64,000 bases of DNA from Kitasatospora sp. GAS204B (GTDB lineage Bacteria > Actinomycetota > Actinomycetes > Streptomycetales > Streptomycetaceae), in NCBI RefSeq assembly GCF_029892155.1, contig NZ_JARZAG010000005.1, positions 186,001 through 250,000 of the forward strand, given 5' to 3'. Below, in pieces: positions 53,632-61,819 of the stretch. The stretch's first letter is position 1. Each line of letters starts with the position of its first letter. The notes below the pieces were generated by a model that saw only the letters and a list, made by a program, of their open reading frames with translations, was not told the origin of the DNA and made no database searches. The position numbers were made by a program, and so were the translations under genes.

Positions 53632-54992
53632 CAGCCGACACCGCCGGCCGGCAGCAGCGAGACGGTGCGGCTGGCGGTGTAGAAGTCGAGCGCCGCCTGC
53701 CCCTGCTCGCGCGACCCGTAGGAGGCGGCCTTCGCGCCGCCGAACGGCAGGTGGAAGTCGACGCCGGTGGAGGGCGCGTTGATCCGGATCATGCCGGCGT
53801 CCAGCCGGTCCGCGGCGGCCAGCGCGACGTCCAGCTCGCGGGTGTGCACGGAGGCGGCCAGGTTGTGCCGGGTCGCGTTGGCCAGCGCGATCGCCTCGTC
53901 CAGATCGGCGGCGCCCAGCAACACGGCGACCGGGCCGAAGAACTCCTCGGTCAGCAGCGGGTGCCCGGCCGGGACCTGTGCCAGCAGCGTCGGCTCGATG
54001 AACCAACCGTCCCGCTCGGGCAGCTGACCACCCGTCAGCAGCTCCGCGCCGCCCTCGACGGCGGTGGCGATCGCAGCGGTCAACCGCTGCCGGGCGGTGG
54101 CGGAGATCACCGGTCCGCCGTCCGCCCCGGCGGCCGCCAGCGCCTTCGCCAGCGCCGCCCGCAGCGGCTCCAGCGCGCCACCCACCGCGATCACCCGGCT
54201 GGTCGCGGTGCACTTCTGACCCGCGTACCCGGCGATCGCGAAGGCCAGCTGGGCAGCGGCCTGCTCGATGTCGGCGTCCGGCAGCACGATCGCCGCGTTC
54301 AGCCCGCCCATCTCGGCCTGCACCGGCACCGAGCGCTCGGTCGCGGTGCGGATCACGGCCTGTCCGGTGCCGGTGGAGCCGGTGAAGGAGACGACGTCGG
54401 CGGCCGAGACCACGGCCGCGCCCTCCTCGGCGCCGCCCGGCAGCACGATCAGCACGTCCTCGGGCAGCGCCAGCAGCTCGGCCAGCCGCAGCGCGCAGGC
54501 GGTCGCCTCCGGCGCGGGCTTGAGCGCCACGGTGTTGCCGACGGCGAGCGCGGGCGCGGCCTTCCAGACCGGGATGGCGAACGGGAAGTTCCACGGCGTG
54601 ATCAGCCCGGCCACCCCGTACGGGCGACGCCGGGTGAGCAGCAGGCCAGAGCCGGCGGCGGTCTCGTGCACCGCGCCGGAGGCCGCGAACGGCGCCTGCG
54701 CGTAGTAGCGCAGGATCGCCACCGTGCGGGCCACCTCGCCGCGGGCCTCGCCGAGCGGCTTGCCCACCTCGCGCACGGCCAGCGCGGCGAGCTCCTCGGC
54801 GTGCTGCTCGACGGCGTCGGCGGCCCGCCCGAGCGCGGCCGAACGGGCGGCCGAGCCGGCCGCGAGCCAGCCGGGCTGGGCGGCCCGGGAGCGCTCGACG
54901 GCGGCGGCAGCGGCGAAGGCGCCCGGTGCCGCGACCTCGATCACCAGGTCGGCGGGGTCGGCGGGGTTGTACGAGCTGACGGTGGCGCTCAC
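53631..54992 (-). CDS. Aldehyde dehydrogenase, probable alpha-ketoglutarate semialdehyde dehydrogenase
   Basis: The 453-aa NAD(P)+-dependent enzyme has ITPWNFPFAIPVWKAAPAL, the nucleotide-binding FTGSTGTGQ, catalytic Glu in EMGGLNAAIVL, catalytic Cys in YAGQKCTATSRVI and EEFFGPVAVL. In the hydroxyproline pathway it would oxidise alpha-ketoglutarate semialdehyde, made by the adjacent DapA-like deaminase, to alpha-ketoglutarate. The GTG at 54992 (VSATVSSYNPADPADL) overlaps the epimerase stop by 4 bases. Confidence 0.92.
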   Translation of the reverse strand: MSATVSSYNPADPADLVIEVAAPGAFAAAAAVERSRAAQPGWLAAGSAARSAALGRAADAVEQHAEELAALAVREVGKPLGEARGEVARTVAILRYYAQAPFAASGAVHETAAGSGLLLTRRRPYGVAGLITPWNFPFAIPVWKAAPALAVGNTVALKPAPEATACALRLAELLALPEDVLIVLPGGAEEGAAVVSAADVVSFTGSTGTGQAVIRTATERSVPVQAEMGGLNAAIVLPDADIEQAAAQLAFAIAGYAGQKCTATSRVIAVGGALEPLRAALAKALAAAGADGGPVISATARQRLTAAIATAVEGGAELLTGGQLPERDGWFIEPTLLAQVPAGHPLLTEEFFGPVAVLLGAADLDEAIALANATRHNLAASVHTRELDVALAAADRLDAGMIRINAPSTGVDFHLPFGGAKAASYGSREQGQAALDFYTASRTVSLLPAGGVG

Positions 54993-55993
54993 AGCAGGAA
55001 GCCTCCGGGGAAGGGGTCGGTGGGGTCGAGGAAGTACTGGGCGGTGCCGGTCACCCAGGCGCGCCCCGTGACGGTCGGGATGACGGCCGGGTGACCGGCG
55101 ACGGTGCTCTCCTCGATCAGTCGCCCGACGAAGCGGGTGCCGATGAAGGACTCGTTGACGAAGTCCTGCCCGAGCGGCAGCTCGCCACGCGCGTGCAACT
55201 GCGCCATCCGGGCCGAGGTGCCGGTGCCGCAGGGCGAGCGGTCGAACCAGCCGGGGTGGATCGCCATCGCGTGCCGGGAGTGCTCGGCGGTGGAGCCGGG
55301 AGCCAGCAGGTTGACGTGGTGGACGCTGTGGAAGGACGGGTCCTCGGGGTGCACCGGACGGGCCTCGGAGGCGTTGATGGCGTCCATCAGGGCCAGTCCC
55401 GCGGCGAGCATCTCCTGCTTGCGCTCGCGTTCGAAGGGCAGCCCGAAGGCGGCCAGCGGCAGGATCGCGTAGAAGTTGCCGCCGTAGGCGAGGTCGTAGC
55501 CGACGGTCCCCCAGCCGGGGACCTCGATCTTCTGGTCGAGCGCCACCGCGTAGGAGGCCACGTTGCGGATGGTCACGGCGGTGGCGGCGCCGTTCTCCAC
55601 CCGCACCTCGGCGGTGACCAGGCCGGCGGGGGTGTCCAGGCGCACCGTGGTGACCGGCTCGACCACCGGCACCATGCCCGTCTCCACCAGCACGGTGGCC
55701 ACGCCGATGGTGCCGTGCCCGCACATCGGCAGCAGGCCGGAGACCTCGATGAAGAGCACCCCGTAGTCGGCGTCCGGCCGGGTCGGCGGCTGCAGGATGG
55801 CGCCGCTCATCGAGGCGTGGCCGCGCGGCTCGTACATCAGCAGGGTGCGGAAGTGGTCCAGCTGCTGCTGGAAGTGGACCCGGCGCTCGGCCATCGTGGC
55901 TCCGGGGATGACGCCGAAGCCACCGGTGATCACCCGGGTGGGCATGCCCTCGGTGTGGGAGTCGACGGCGTGGAAGACGTGCCGGGTGCGCAT
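54989..55993 (-). CDS. 4-hydroxyproline 2-epimerase (proline racemase superfamily)
   Basis: The 334-aa cofactor-independent epimerase interconverts trans-4-hydroxy-L-proline and cis-4-hydroxy-D-proline, entry to the pathway. Both catalytic Cys are canonical: LLPMCGHGTIGVA and FDRSPCGTGTSARMA. The N-terminus HAVDSHTEGMPTRVI and YEPRGHASMSGAIL are typical of 4HypE. ATG 55993 with GAAGGG upstream was chosen because it begins the family sequence. A long inverted repeat separates it from the deaminase gene. Confidence 0.92.
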   Translation of the reverse strand: MRTRHVFHAVDSHTEGMPTRVITGGFGVIPGATMAERRVHFQQQLDHFRTLLMYEPRGHASMSGAILQPPTRPDADYGVLFIEVSGLLPMCGHGTIGVATVLVETGMVPVVEPVTTVRLDTPAGLVTAEVRVENGAATAVTIRNVASYAVALDQKIEVPGWGTVGYDLAYGGNFYAILPLAAFGLPFERERKQEMLAAGLALMDAINASEARPVHPEDPSFHSVHHVNLLAPGSTAEHSRHAMAIHPGWFDRSPCGTGTSARMAQLHARGELPLGQDFVNESFIGTRFVGRLIEESTVAGHPAVIPTVTGRAWVTGTAQYFLDPTDPFPGGFLL

Positions 55994-56048
55994 GGGTGAC
56001 CCTTCGTCAGCTGGCGGCAGGGGACGGGTGGGGCGCCGGCCGCCACCT

Positions 56049-56111
56049 AGGTCCTGTCCGGCCGATCTTGCCGGGCGCGCGACGCCGGGCAAGATCGGCC
56101 GGGCAGGACCT
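56049..56111. repeat. Long imperfect inverted repeat between deaminase and epimerase genes
   Basis: Arms of 28 bases (56049-56076 and 56084-56111) pair with only two mismatches around a 7-base loop. Its inner 28 bases (56064-56091) occur again, exactly and inverted, at 57177-57204 on the other side of the deaminase gene. It may act as an intra-operon terminator or mRNA stabiliser. Confidence 0.88.
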
Positions 56112-56128
56112 GGGCGACCGGCGGCGGT

Positions 56129-57043
56129 TCAGCTCAGGCCCTCGGCGAGCGCCTTCTCGGTGGCGGCCCGCACGGCTGCCTCGACCTGCGCGGTGAGTGG
56201 GCCGCGCGGCGGGCGGACCGGGCCGCCGGGCAGTCCCGCGATGTCCATCGAGAGCTTGATCGCCTGCACGAACTCGGTCTTGGAGTCCCAGCGCAGCAGC
56301 GGGTGCAGCGCCTTGTAGAGCGGCAGCGCGGTCTCCAGGTCGTGCGCGACGGCGGCCCGGTAGAGGGCGACCGAGGCGTCGGGCAGCGCGTTCGGGTAGC
56401 CGGCGATCCAGCCCACCGCCCCGGCGAGGGCGAGTTCGAGCAGCACGTCGTCCGCGCCGATCAGCAGGTCGAGGCCCGGGGCCAGCTCGGCGATCTGGTA
56501 GGCGCGCCGGACGTCGCCGCTGAACTCCTTGACGGCCACGATGCTGCCCTCGGCGTGCAGTTCGGCCAGCAGTTCGGGGACCAGGTCGACCTTGGTGTCG
56601 ATCGGGTTGTTGTACGCGACCACCGGCAGGCCGGCCCGGGCGACCTCGGCGTAGTGGGCGCGCACCGCGGCGGCGTCCGCGCGGTAGGCGTTGGGCGGCA
56701 GCAGCAGCACGGAGCCGGCCCCGGCCTCGGCGGCCTGCTCGGCCCAGCGGCGGGACTCGGCACTGCCGTAGGCCGCCACGCCCGGCATCACCCGGGCCCC
56801 GTCGCCGGCCGCCTCGACCGCGGTGCTGACCACCTTGGCGCGTTCCTCGGCGGTGAGTGTCTGGTATTCGCCGAGCGAGCCGTTGGGCACCACGCCGTCG
56901 CAGCCCGCGTCGATCAGACGGCGGACGTGCTCGGCGTAGGCGTCGTAGTCGACGGAGAGGTCCGGGCGCAGCGGCAGTGCGGTGGCGACCATGATGCCGC
57001 GCCACGGACGGGTGCTGTCGTGCTGAGGGTGGGTCACGAGCAT
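56129..57043 (-). CDS. DapA-family delta1-pyrroline-4-hydroxy-2-carboxylate deaminase
   Basis: The 304-aa Schiff-base lyase has the DapA TIM barrel: GVVPNGSLGEYQTLTAEER, the Tyr in VVAYNNP and the Schiff-base Lys in IVAVKEFSGD. In hydroxyproline clusters this subfamily converts pyrroline-4-hydroxy-2-carboxylate to alpha-ketoglutarate semialdehyde. ATG 57043 is listed; GTG 57037 (VTHPQHDST) is better spaced from AAGGAG and may be the real start. TATAAA lies about 30 bases upstream next to an operator-like motif, so this gene has its own promoter. Confidence 0.9.
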   Translation of the reverse strand: MLVTHPQHDSTRPWRGIMVATALPLRPDLSVDYDAYAEHVRRLIDAGCDGVVPNGSLGEYQTLTAEERAKVVSTAVEAAGDGARVMPGVAAYGSAESRRWAEQAAEAGAGSVLLLPPNAYRADAAAVRAHYAEVARAGLPVVAYNNPIDTKVDLVPELLAELHAEGSIVAVKEFSGDVRRAYQIAELAPGLDLLIGADDVLLELALAGAVGWIAGYPNALPDASVALYRAAVAHDLETALPLYKALHPLLRWDSKTEFVQAIKLSMDIAGLPGGPVRPPRGPLTAQVEAAVRAATEKALAEGLS

Positions 57044-57057
57044 TTCTCCTTGGTGAG

Positions 57058-57072
57058 GTGTGACATTTTATA
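57058..57072 (+). promoter_or_regulatory. Candidate GntR operator, site 2 (deaminase promoter)
   Basis: GGTGTGACATTTTAT (plus strand) overlaps the TATAAA -10-like sequence of the leftward deaminase promoter. It matches sites 1 and 3 at GTGACAT and the following TA. Confidence 0.5.
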
Positions 57073-57176
57073 AATGAACGGCCGGGCGGCGCAAGAGGGC
57101 ACACGCGCGCGCCCACGGCATGCTGCTCGACCGGGGGACACGGCGGGCCCGGGGCCTCTCCTGCGTCCAGGCGTGA

Positions 57177-57204
57177 TGCCCGGCGTCGCGCGCCCGGCAA
57201 GATC
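57177..57204. repeat. Inverted copy of the 28-base repeat core
   Basis: These 28 bases are the exact reverse complement of 56064-56091. The two copies flank the deaminase gene and its promoter. This copy has only the core hairpin; the outer arms of the first copy are missing. Confidence 0.9.
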
Positions 57205-57266
57205 CGTAAGAGCGGCCCTAGGGCCGGCCCGGCGAGGGTGCGCCGAGCCGGCCCGGTCGACCCGGC

Positions 57267-58673
57267 CTACGGCAGCTGTGCCAGATCGCCCAGCCGGACG
57301 GGACAGGAGAGCGGACGGCGGTCGGCGGCCGGCTCGAGCGTCCCGGCCAGTGCGGCCACGGCCGGACCGCACATCCGGCCCTGGCACCAGCCCATGCCGG
57401 CCCGGGTGAGCAGCTTGACGGTGCGGGCATCGGTGGCACCCAGCTCCTCGACGGCCTCGGTGATCCGCTGCGCCGGCACCTCCTCGCAGCGGCAGACCTC
57501 GGTGTCCGGGCGCAGCCACCCCGGCCAGCCGGCGCCGGGCCGATGAGCGGCGGCCATCAGCTCGGCGAAGCCGCGCAGCCGCCGGCGCCGGGCCAGCAGC
57601 GCGCCGGACGGCGCCGGCTCACCCGCGATCGCCAGTGCGGCCAACTCCCCCTCGGCCAGGGCCAGTTCCGCGCCACCGACGCCGCAGGTCTCCCCCGCCG
57701 CCCAGAGCCCGGGCACGGTGGTGCGCTGGCGGGCGTCGACCCGCAGCGCCAGGGTGCCGTCCGGCACCGTCCGGGTCTCGGCGCCCAGCTCGGTGGCCAA
57801 CTCCAGCTGCGGCACCAGCCCGTGGCCCACCGCGAGCGCGTCGCAGGCGATCCGGCGCTCGGTGCCGGCCACCGGGCGCCAGTCGGCGTCCAGCCGGGCC
57901 ACCGTCACGGCGGTCACCTGCTCGGTGCCGTGCGCCTCGATCACCGCACTGGCACGGCGCAGCCGCACCGCGTGCCGGGCCAGGGCCACGCCGTGCGTGA
58001 CGCCCTCGCCCAGCTTGCCGGGGACGGCGGCGAGCACGCCGGGGCGGCGGGCGTAGCCGAGGTAGTCGCCGGCCTCGACCACGGCGGGCACCTGGGCCCC
58101 GGCGGCGGTCAGCGAGGCGGCCGCCGCCAGCAGCAGCGGGCCGCTGCCGGCCACCACGATCCGGCGCCCGGGCAGCACCAGGCCCGCCTTGAGCATCGCC
58201 TGCGCGCCGCCGGCCGTCACCACGCCCGGCAACGTCCAGCCGGGGAACGGCAGTTGGCGCTCGTAGGCACCGGTGGCCAGCAGCACGGCCGCGGCCCGCA
58301 GGTGGCCGGTCCGCTCACCGGTGGTCACGTGCAGCCGCCAAGCCGACCGGCCGGCCGCGTCACCGCCCTGCTCGGCTTCCAGCAGGAAGACGTGCCGGCC
58401 GCTGAGCAGCTCGATCCGGCCGGCCTGCCGGTGCGCGGCCAGCCGGTCGGCGAGCCCGATGAAGGTGGACCAGTGGTGGTGCAGGCGGTCGGGACGGGCC
58501 GCCCGCAGCTCAGGGGCCGGATGCCGGTAGTACTGGCCGCCGGGACGGGCCCCCGCGTCCAGCAGCGCGCAGCGCAGCCCCCGGTCGGCGGCGGCCACCG
58601 CACCGGCCAGCCCCGCGGGGCCCGCGCCGATCACGGCCAGGTCGTAGCCGGTGGCGTCAGGCGAGGTCGGCAT
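57267..58673 (-). CDS. D-hydroxyproline dehydrogenase FAD subunit with BFD-like [2Fe-2S] domain
   Basis: The 468-aa flavoprotein (HcnB/OoxA/LhpF-like) has the FAD motif AVIGAGPAGLAGAVAAADRG, a second dinucleotide motif IVVAGSGPLLLAAAASL and the FAD signature GLWAAGETCGVGGAELA. The C-terminal domain carries four Cys in CRCEEV and WCQGRMCG, a BFD-like [2Fe-2S] site. It works with the following small ferredoxin-like protein and a DadA-like subunit to oxidise cis-4-hydroxy-D-proline or D-proline. The ATG overlaps the ferredoxin gene by 17 bases. Confidence 0.9.
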   Translation of the reverse strand: MPTSPDATGYDLAVIGAGPAGLAGAVAAADRGLRCALLDAGARPGGQYYRHPAPELRAARPDRLHHHWSTFIGLADRLAAHRQAGRIELLSGRHVFLLEAEQGGDAAGRSAWRLHVTTGERTGHLRAAAVLLATGAYERQLPFPGWTLPGVVTAGGAQAMLKAGLVLPGRRIVVAGSGPLLLAAAASLTAAGAQVPAVVEAGDYLGYARRPGVLAAVPGKLGEGVTHGVALARHAVRLRRASAVIEAHGTEQVTAVTVARLDADWRPVAGTERRIACDALAVGHGLVPQLELATELGAETRTVPDGTLALRVDARQRTTVPGLWAAGETCGVGGAELALAEGELAALAIAGEPAPSGALLARRRRLRGFAELMAAAHRPGAGWPGWLRPDTEVCRCEEVPAQRITEAVEELGATDARTVKLLTRAGMGWCQGRMCGPAVAALAGTLEPAADRRPLSCPVRLGDLAQLP

Positions 58674-58968
58674 GGCCGTGGCCCTCCTGGGTGGTGACGA
58701 CGGTGCCGGGGTCGGCCGGCAGCAGGCAGGTGCGCTGGTTGGGCTGCCCGTCGACGGTGGCCAGGCAGTCGTAGCAGGCGCCGATCCCGCAGAACGCCCC
58801 GCGCGGGCGCCCTGCGATCCGGGTGGTGCGCCAGGCCAGGATGCCCTGCGCCCAGAGCGCGGCGGCGATGCTCTGACCGGGCAGCGCGGGGATCGGGCGA
58901 CCGTCGAACTCGATGGTGTGGGCCGGTCCGGGGTCGGCCGCGGCCAGGGAGGCCGGGGTACGGCGCAT
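58657..58968 (-). CDS. Small [2Fe-2S] subunit of D-hydroxyproline dehydrogenase
   Basis: The 103-aa protein (HcnA/LhpE-type) has the plant-ferredoxin-like cluster motif FCGIGACYDCLATVDG with a fourth Cys in RTCLLP. It has the beta-grasp context TIEFDGRPIPALPGQSIAAAL. It should pass electrons between the two FAD subunits. No strong Shine-Dalgarno precedes ATG 58968; translation may depend on the gene upstream 53 bp away. Confidence 0.9.
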   Translation of the reverse strand: MRRTPASLAAADPGPAHTIEFDGRPIPALPGQSIAAALWAQGILAWRTTRIAGRPRGAFCGIGACYDCLATVDGQPNQRTCLLPADPGTVVTTQEGHGHADLA

Positions 58969-59021
58969 GGGTGGGGTCCGTTCTGCGCGGAGGTGGGCAG
59001 GAGAGGGCGGGGTGGACGCCG

Positions 59022-60167
59022 TCAGAAGCGCTCGGGTCGAAACGGCGCCAGGTCGATCTGCGGCACGGCGCCGGTCAGTTGCCCGGCGATCAGCAGCCCG
59101 GTGGCCGGCGCCAGCCCGATGCCCGCGCCCTCGTGGCCGCAGGCCTGGTACAGGCCCGGCACCCGGGGGTCGGCGCCGATCGCGGGCAGGTGGTCCGGCA
59201 GGTAGGGGCGAAAGCCCCGGTAGGTGCGCAGCACCTTGACCCCGGCCAGCACCGGGAAGAGCGCGGCCGCCTGGGCGGCCAGCCGGCGCAGCGCCTCGGT
59301 GGAGACCCGGCGGTCGAACCCGACGCGTTCCCGGGTCGCGCCGATCAGCACCGAGCCGGCCGGCGTGCCCTCCACCACGCCCGAGCTCTGCAGCGCGGCC
59401 GAGCCGCTGGCCACGTCGGCCACGTAGTCGGCGGCGTAGACCTTGTGCCGGACCAGGCGCGGCAGCGGCTCGGTGACCAGGACGAAGCCGCGCCGGGGCA
59501 GCACGGGCAGCTGCGTGCCGGCGAGCTCGGCGACCTCCCCGCCCCAGGTGCCGGCCGCGTTGACCACGGCGCCGGCCGCCAGCGTGCGGCGCGGGGTGCG
59601 CACCCCGCGCACCGCGCCGCCCGGTCCGGTGAGCACGGCGATCACCTGCTCGCCCAGGTGCAGTTCGGCGCCCGCGCGGCGGGCGGCGCGCAGCAGGTGG
59701 GCGGCGGCCAGCGCCGGCTGCACCTGGGCGTCCTCGGGGTAGTGGAAGCCGCCGGCCAGGCCGGGGGCCAGGTGCGGCTCGTACTGCGGCAGTTGCTCAG
59801 CGGCCACCTCGTGGGCCGTCACCCCGGCCGCCGCCTGCCTGGCCGCGAAGGCCCGCAGCGCCCGGTGGCCCGCCGGGTCGGCGGCGACCACCAGGCCGCC
59901 CTTGGCCTCGTACTCGATGGCCGCCGGCAGCTCCTGGGCCAGCTCGTTCCAGAGCCGGGCGGAGAGCTGGGCGAGTTCGAGTTCGGGCCCCGGTGCCTTG
60001 TCGGAGAGCAGCAGGTTGCCCTCGCCCGCGCCGGTGGTGCCGCCGGCCACCGGGCCGCGGTCGACCACGGCGACGGTCAGCCCGGCCCGGGCGGCGTAGT
60101 ACGCGCAGGCGGCGCCGACGACACCGGCGCCGATCACCACGACGTCATGGGAGGGGTTCGTGAGCAC
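59022..60167 (-). CDS. DadA-like FAD-dependent D-amino acid dehydrogenase subunit
   Basis: The 381-aa DAO-fold enzyme (HcnC/LhpB-like) has the N-terminal FAD motif VVVIGAGVVGAACAYYAARAG and the C-terminal PYLPDHLPAIGADP and CGHEGAGIGLAPATG. It is the likely catalytic subunit oxidising cis-4-hydroxy-D-proline to the pyrroline. It is the first gene of a three-gene operon. The start is GTG 60167; TATTAC ends 4 bases before it and TTGGCA lies 19 bases further upstream, so the mRNA may be leaderless. Confidence 0.9.
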   Translation of the reverse strand: MLTNPSHDVVVIGAGVVGAACAYYAARAGLTVAVVDRGPVAGGTTGAGEGNLLLSDKAPGPELELAQLSARLWNELAQELPAAIEYEAKGGLVVAADPAGHRALRAFAARQAAAGVTAHEVAAEQLPQYEPHLAPGLAGGFHYPEDAQVQPALAAAHLLRAARRAGAELHLGEQVIAVLTGPGGAVRGVRTPRRTLAAGAVVNAAGTWGGEVAELAGTQLPVLPRRGFVLVTEPLPRLVRHKVYAADYVADVASGSAALQSSGVVEGTPAGSVLIGATRERVGFDRRVSTEALRRLAAQAAALFPVLAGVKVLRTYRGFRPYLPDHLPAIGADPRVPGLYQACGHEGAGIGLAPATGLLIAGQLTGAVPQIDLAPFRPERF

Positions 60168-60170
60168 GTC

Positions 60171-60187
60171 AGTAATATGTCACATTG
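60171..60187 (-). promoter_or_regulatory. Candidate GntR operator and promoter, site 3 (dehydrogenase operon)
   Basis: On the minus strand AATGTGACATATTACT combines the shared GTGACAT motif with a TATTAC -10-like hexamer directly before the GTG start. A repressor here would block the dadA-like operon. Outer bases form a short palindrome (AATGTGACATATT). Confidence 0.55.
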
Positions 60188-60255
60188 CCGCAGCTCTGCC
60201 AAGCATGTCCACGCAGGCGGCCTATACCACCCGACCGTCCGCACCCCCGCGATAC

Positions 60256-60301
60256 GCCGGTGCCCCGGCCCGCAGAAGCGTCTGCGGGCCGGGGCACCGG
60301 C
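60256..60301 (-). terminator. tatC terminator, 20-bp perfect stem
   Basis: Arms 60256-60275 and 60282-60301 pair perfectly around a 6-base loop, 20 bases past the tatC stop. It marks the boundary between the paf-tat operon and the hydroxyproline cluster. No U tract follows. Confidence 0.88.
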
Positions 60302-60321
60302 GGATCAGGGCTGACGCCCCG

Positions 60322-61272
60322 TCAGGTGATGTCGTCGTCGACCTGCTCCCCGCGCGCGCCGGGGACCGAGGCCACCGGAGTGGGCGAGGCGAGCTCGGCA
60401 GCGGAGGCGGCCACCGACTCGGCGCCGTCGACCGCGGCGACCGACAGGTCCAGGTGCGAGGCCTCCTCGTCCGACAGGTCGGCGTCCGGGTTGCGGCGCC
60501 GCCGGCGCCGGTCGTTCAGCAGCGAGAAGCCGACCGCCAGGAAGTACAGGATCCAGATCGGCGAGGCCAGCGCCAGCATGCTGACCGGGTCGGCGCTCGG
60601 GGTGGCGACCGCCGCGAAGACCGTGATCGCCATCACCATGCCGCGCCACCAGCCGAGCATCCGCTTGCCGGTGAGCACCCCGCCGATGTTCAGCATCACC
60701 AGCAGCAGCGGGAACTCGAAGGCCAGGCCGAAGACCAGCAGCATCCGGGTGGCGATGTTCAGGTAGTTGTCCACCGGCAGGATCTGCTGCGCCCCGATCG
60801 GGGTGAACGAGCCCAGCACCTCGAGGGTGGTCGGCAGCAGCAGGTAGGCGCAGGCGACGCCGCCCAGGAAGAGCGGGGTGCCCAGGCCGAGGAAGGTCAG
60901 CGAGTAGCGCCGCTCGTGCCGGTGCAGGCCCGGCGAGATGAACGCCCAGGCCTGGTAGAGCCAGACCGGGACGGAGGCCACCAGACCGGTCAGCAGGCAG
61001 ACCTTCAGGGTGAGGTTGAACGGCTGGGTGACACCGATCACCGCCACCTGGGCGCAGTGCTTCACCCCGGGCCTGGGCTGCCCGTCGGGCAGGCAGCCCG
61101 GCAGCGGCTTCATCAGGAAGTGCAGCAGCTGGTCCTTGAAGAACGCCGCCACGATCATGCACACCACGATCGCCAGGACCGACTTGACCAGCCGGTTGCG
61201 CAGCTCGCGCAGGTGATCCCCGAGGGACATCCGTCCGTCGGCGCTCTTGGGCGGCTTGGAAGACTTGCTCAA
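60322..61272 (-). CDS. tatC: Twin-arginine translocase subunit TatC
   Basis: The 316-aa membrane protein forms the Tat receptor core. It has six helices, the N-terminal signal-binding Glu region SLGDHLRELRNRLVKS, the PVWLYQAWAFISPGLHRHERR loop with conserved Pro and Glu, and FGLAFEFPLLLVML. A basic and acidic C-terminal tail of about 65 residues is longer than in E. coli. The start is taken as TTG 61272 (MSKSSKPPKSADGRM with GAGGA upstream); ATG 61230 is the alternative. It follows tatA, as in other actinobacteria. Confidence 0.95.
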   Translation of the reverse strand: MSKSSKPPKSADGRMSLGDHLRELRNRLVKSVLAIVVCMIVAAFFKDQLLHFLMKPLPGCLPDGQPRPGVKHCAQVAVIGVTQPFNLTLKVCLLTGLVASVPVWLYQAWAFISPGLHRHERRYSLTFLGLGTPLFLGGVACAYLLLPTTLEVLGSFTPIGAQQILPVDNYLNIATRMLLVFGLAFEFPLLLVMLNIGGVLTGKRMLGWWRGMVMAITVFAAVATPSADPVSMLALASPIWILYFLAVGFSLLNDRRRRRRNPDADLSDEEASHLDLSVAAVDGAESVAASAAELASPTPVASVPGARGEQVDDDIT

Positions 61273-61340
61273 CCCCGGTCCTCGAAATCGTGGGTCGTGG
61301 CCCGCCGGGCGGCGGGCCACACGGTGGACCGGCCGGACGC

Positions 61341-61616
61341 TCAGCGCGTGCGGCCGCCTCGCTGCTCGTCGGTCGGCCGCGCCGAGGACACGCCGCCGGG
61401 CGCGGCCTTGATGGTCAGCGTCGGGTCCGGCACCGCCGCGGGCGGCTCGACCGGCTCCTTCGCCTCCTTGGCGAACTCCTCGCGCAGCGCGGAGGTCTCG
61501 CTCTTCAGGATGCGCAGCGAACGTCCCACCGCACGGGCCAGATCGGGCAGGCGCTTACCGCCGAAGAAGACCGCCGCCATCACGATGATGATCAGGAACG
61601 CCAGGATCCTGCCCAT
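61341..61616 (-). CDS. tatA: Twin-arginine translocase subunit TatA
   Basis: The 91-aa protein has one N-terminal helix (ILAFLIIIVMAAVFFGG) followed by the amphipathic helix KRLPDLARAVGRSLRILKSE and a disordered Pro/Ala/Thr tail. The Phe-Gly hinge before the amphipathic helix is conserved (FFGG). The helix starts closer to the N-terminus than in typical TatA, and the expected polar residue in it is not obvious. GAAGG lies about 9 bases before ATG 61616. Its gene lies 68 bp before tatC. Confidence 0.92.
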   Translation of the reverse strand: MGRILAFLIIIVMAAVFFGGKRLPDLARAVGRSLRILKSETSALREEFAKEAKEPVEPPAAVPDPTLTIKAAPGGVSSARPTDEQRGGRTR

Positions 61617-61819
61617 GGACGACTACCTTCTGACTCGACGCGGTGCCCGGGGATCCGCGCGGGACCCCGGCCGCTGGGTGGACGGGACAGTGTGAGCACC
61701 CCGCCGGATGGAGGGCGGCCCTGGGAGAGCCTAACCCGCGCGCCGTGGCCGCAGGAGCCCCCAGGGCGCACGAGTGGGTGAAGTTTGTCCGCCACCGGTT
61801 GCACTCCGCCGCGCGGTGC

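Noticed and set aside
60322..61162. Minus-strand Arg/Gly-rich open frame overlapping tatC
   Set aside because: It is a shifted-frame shadow of tatC.
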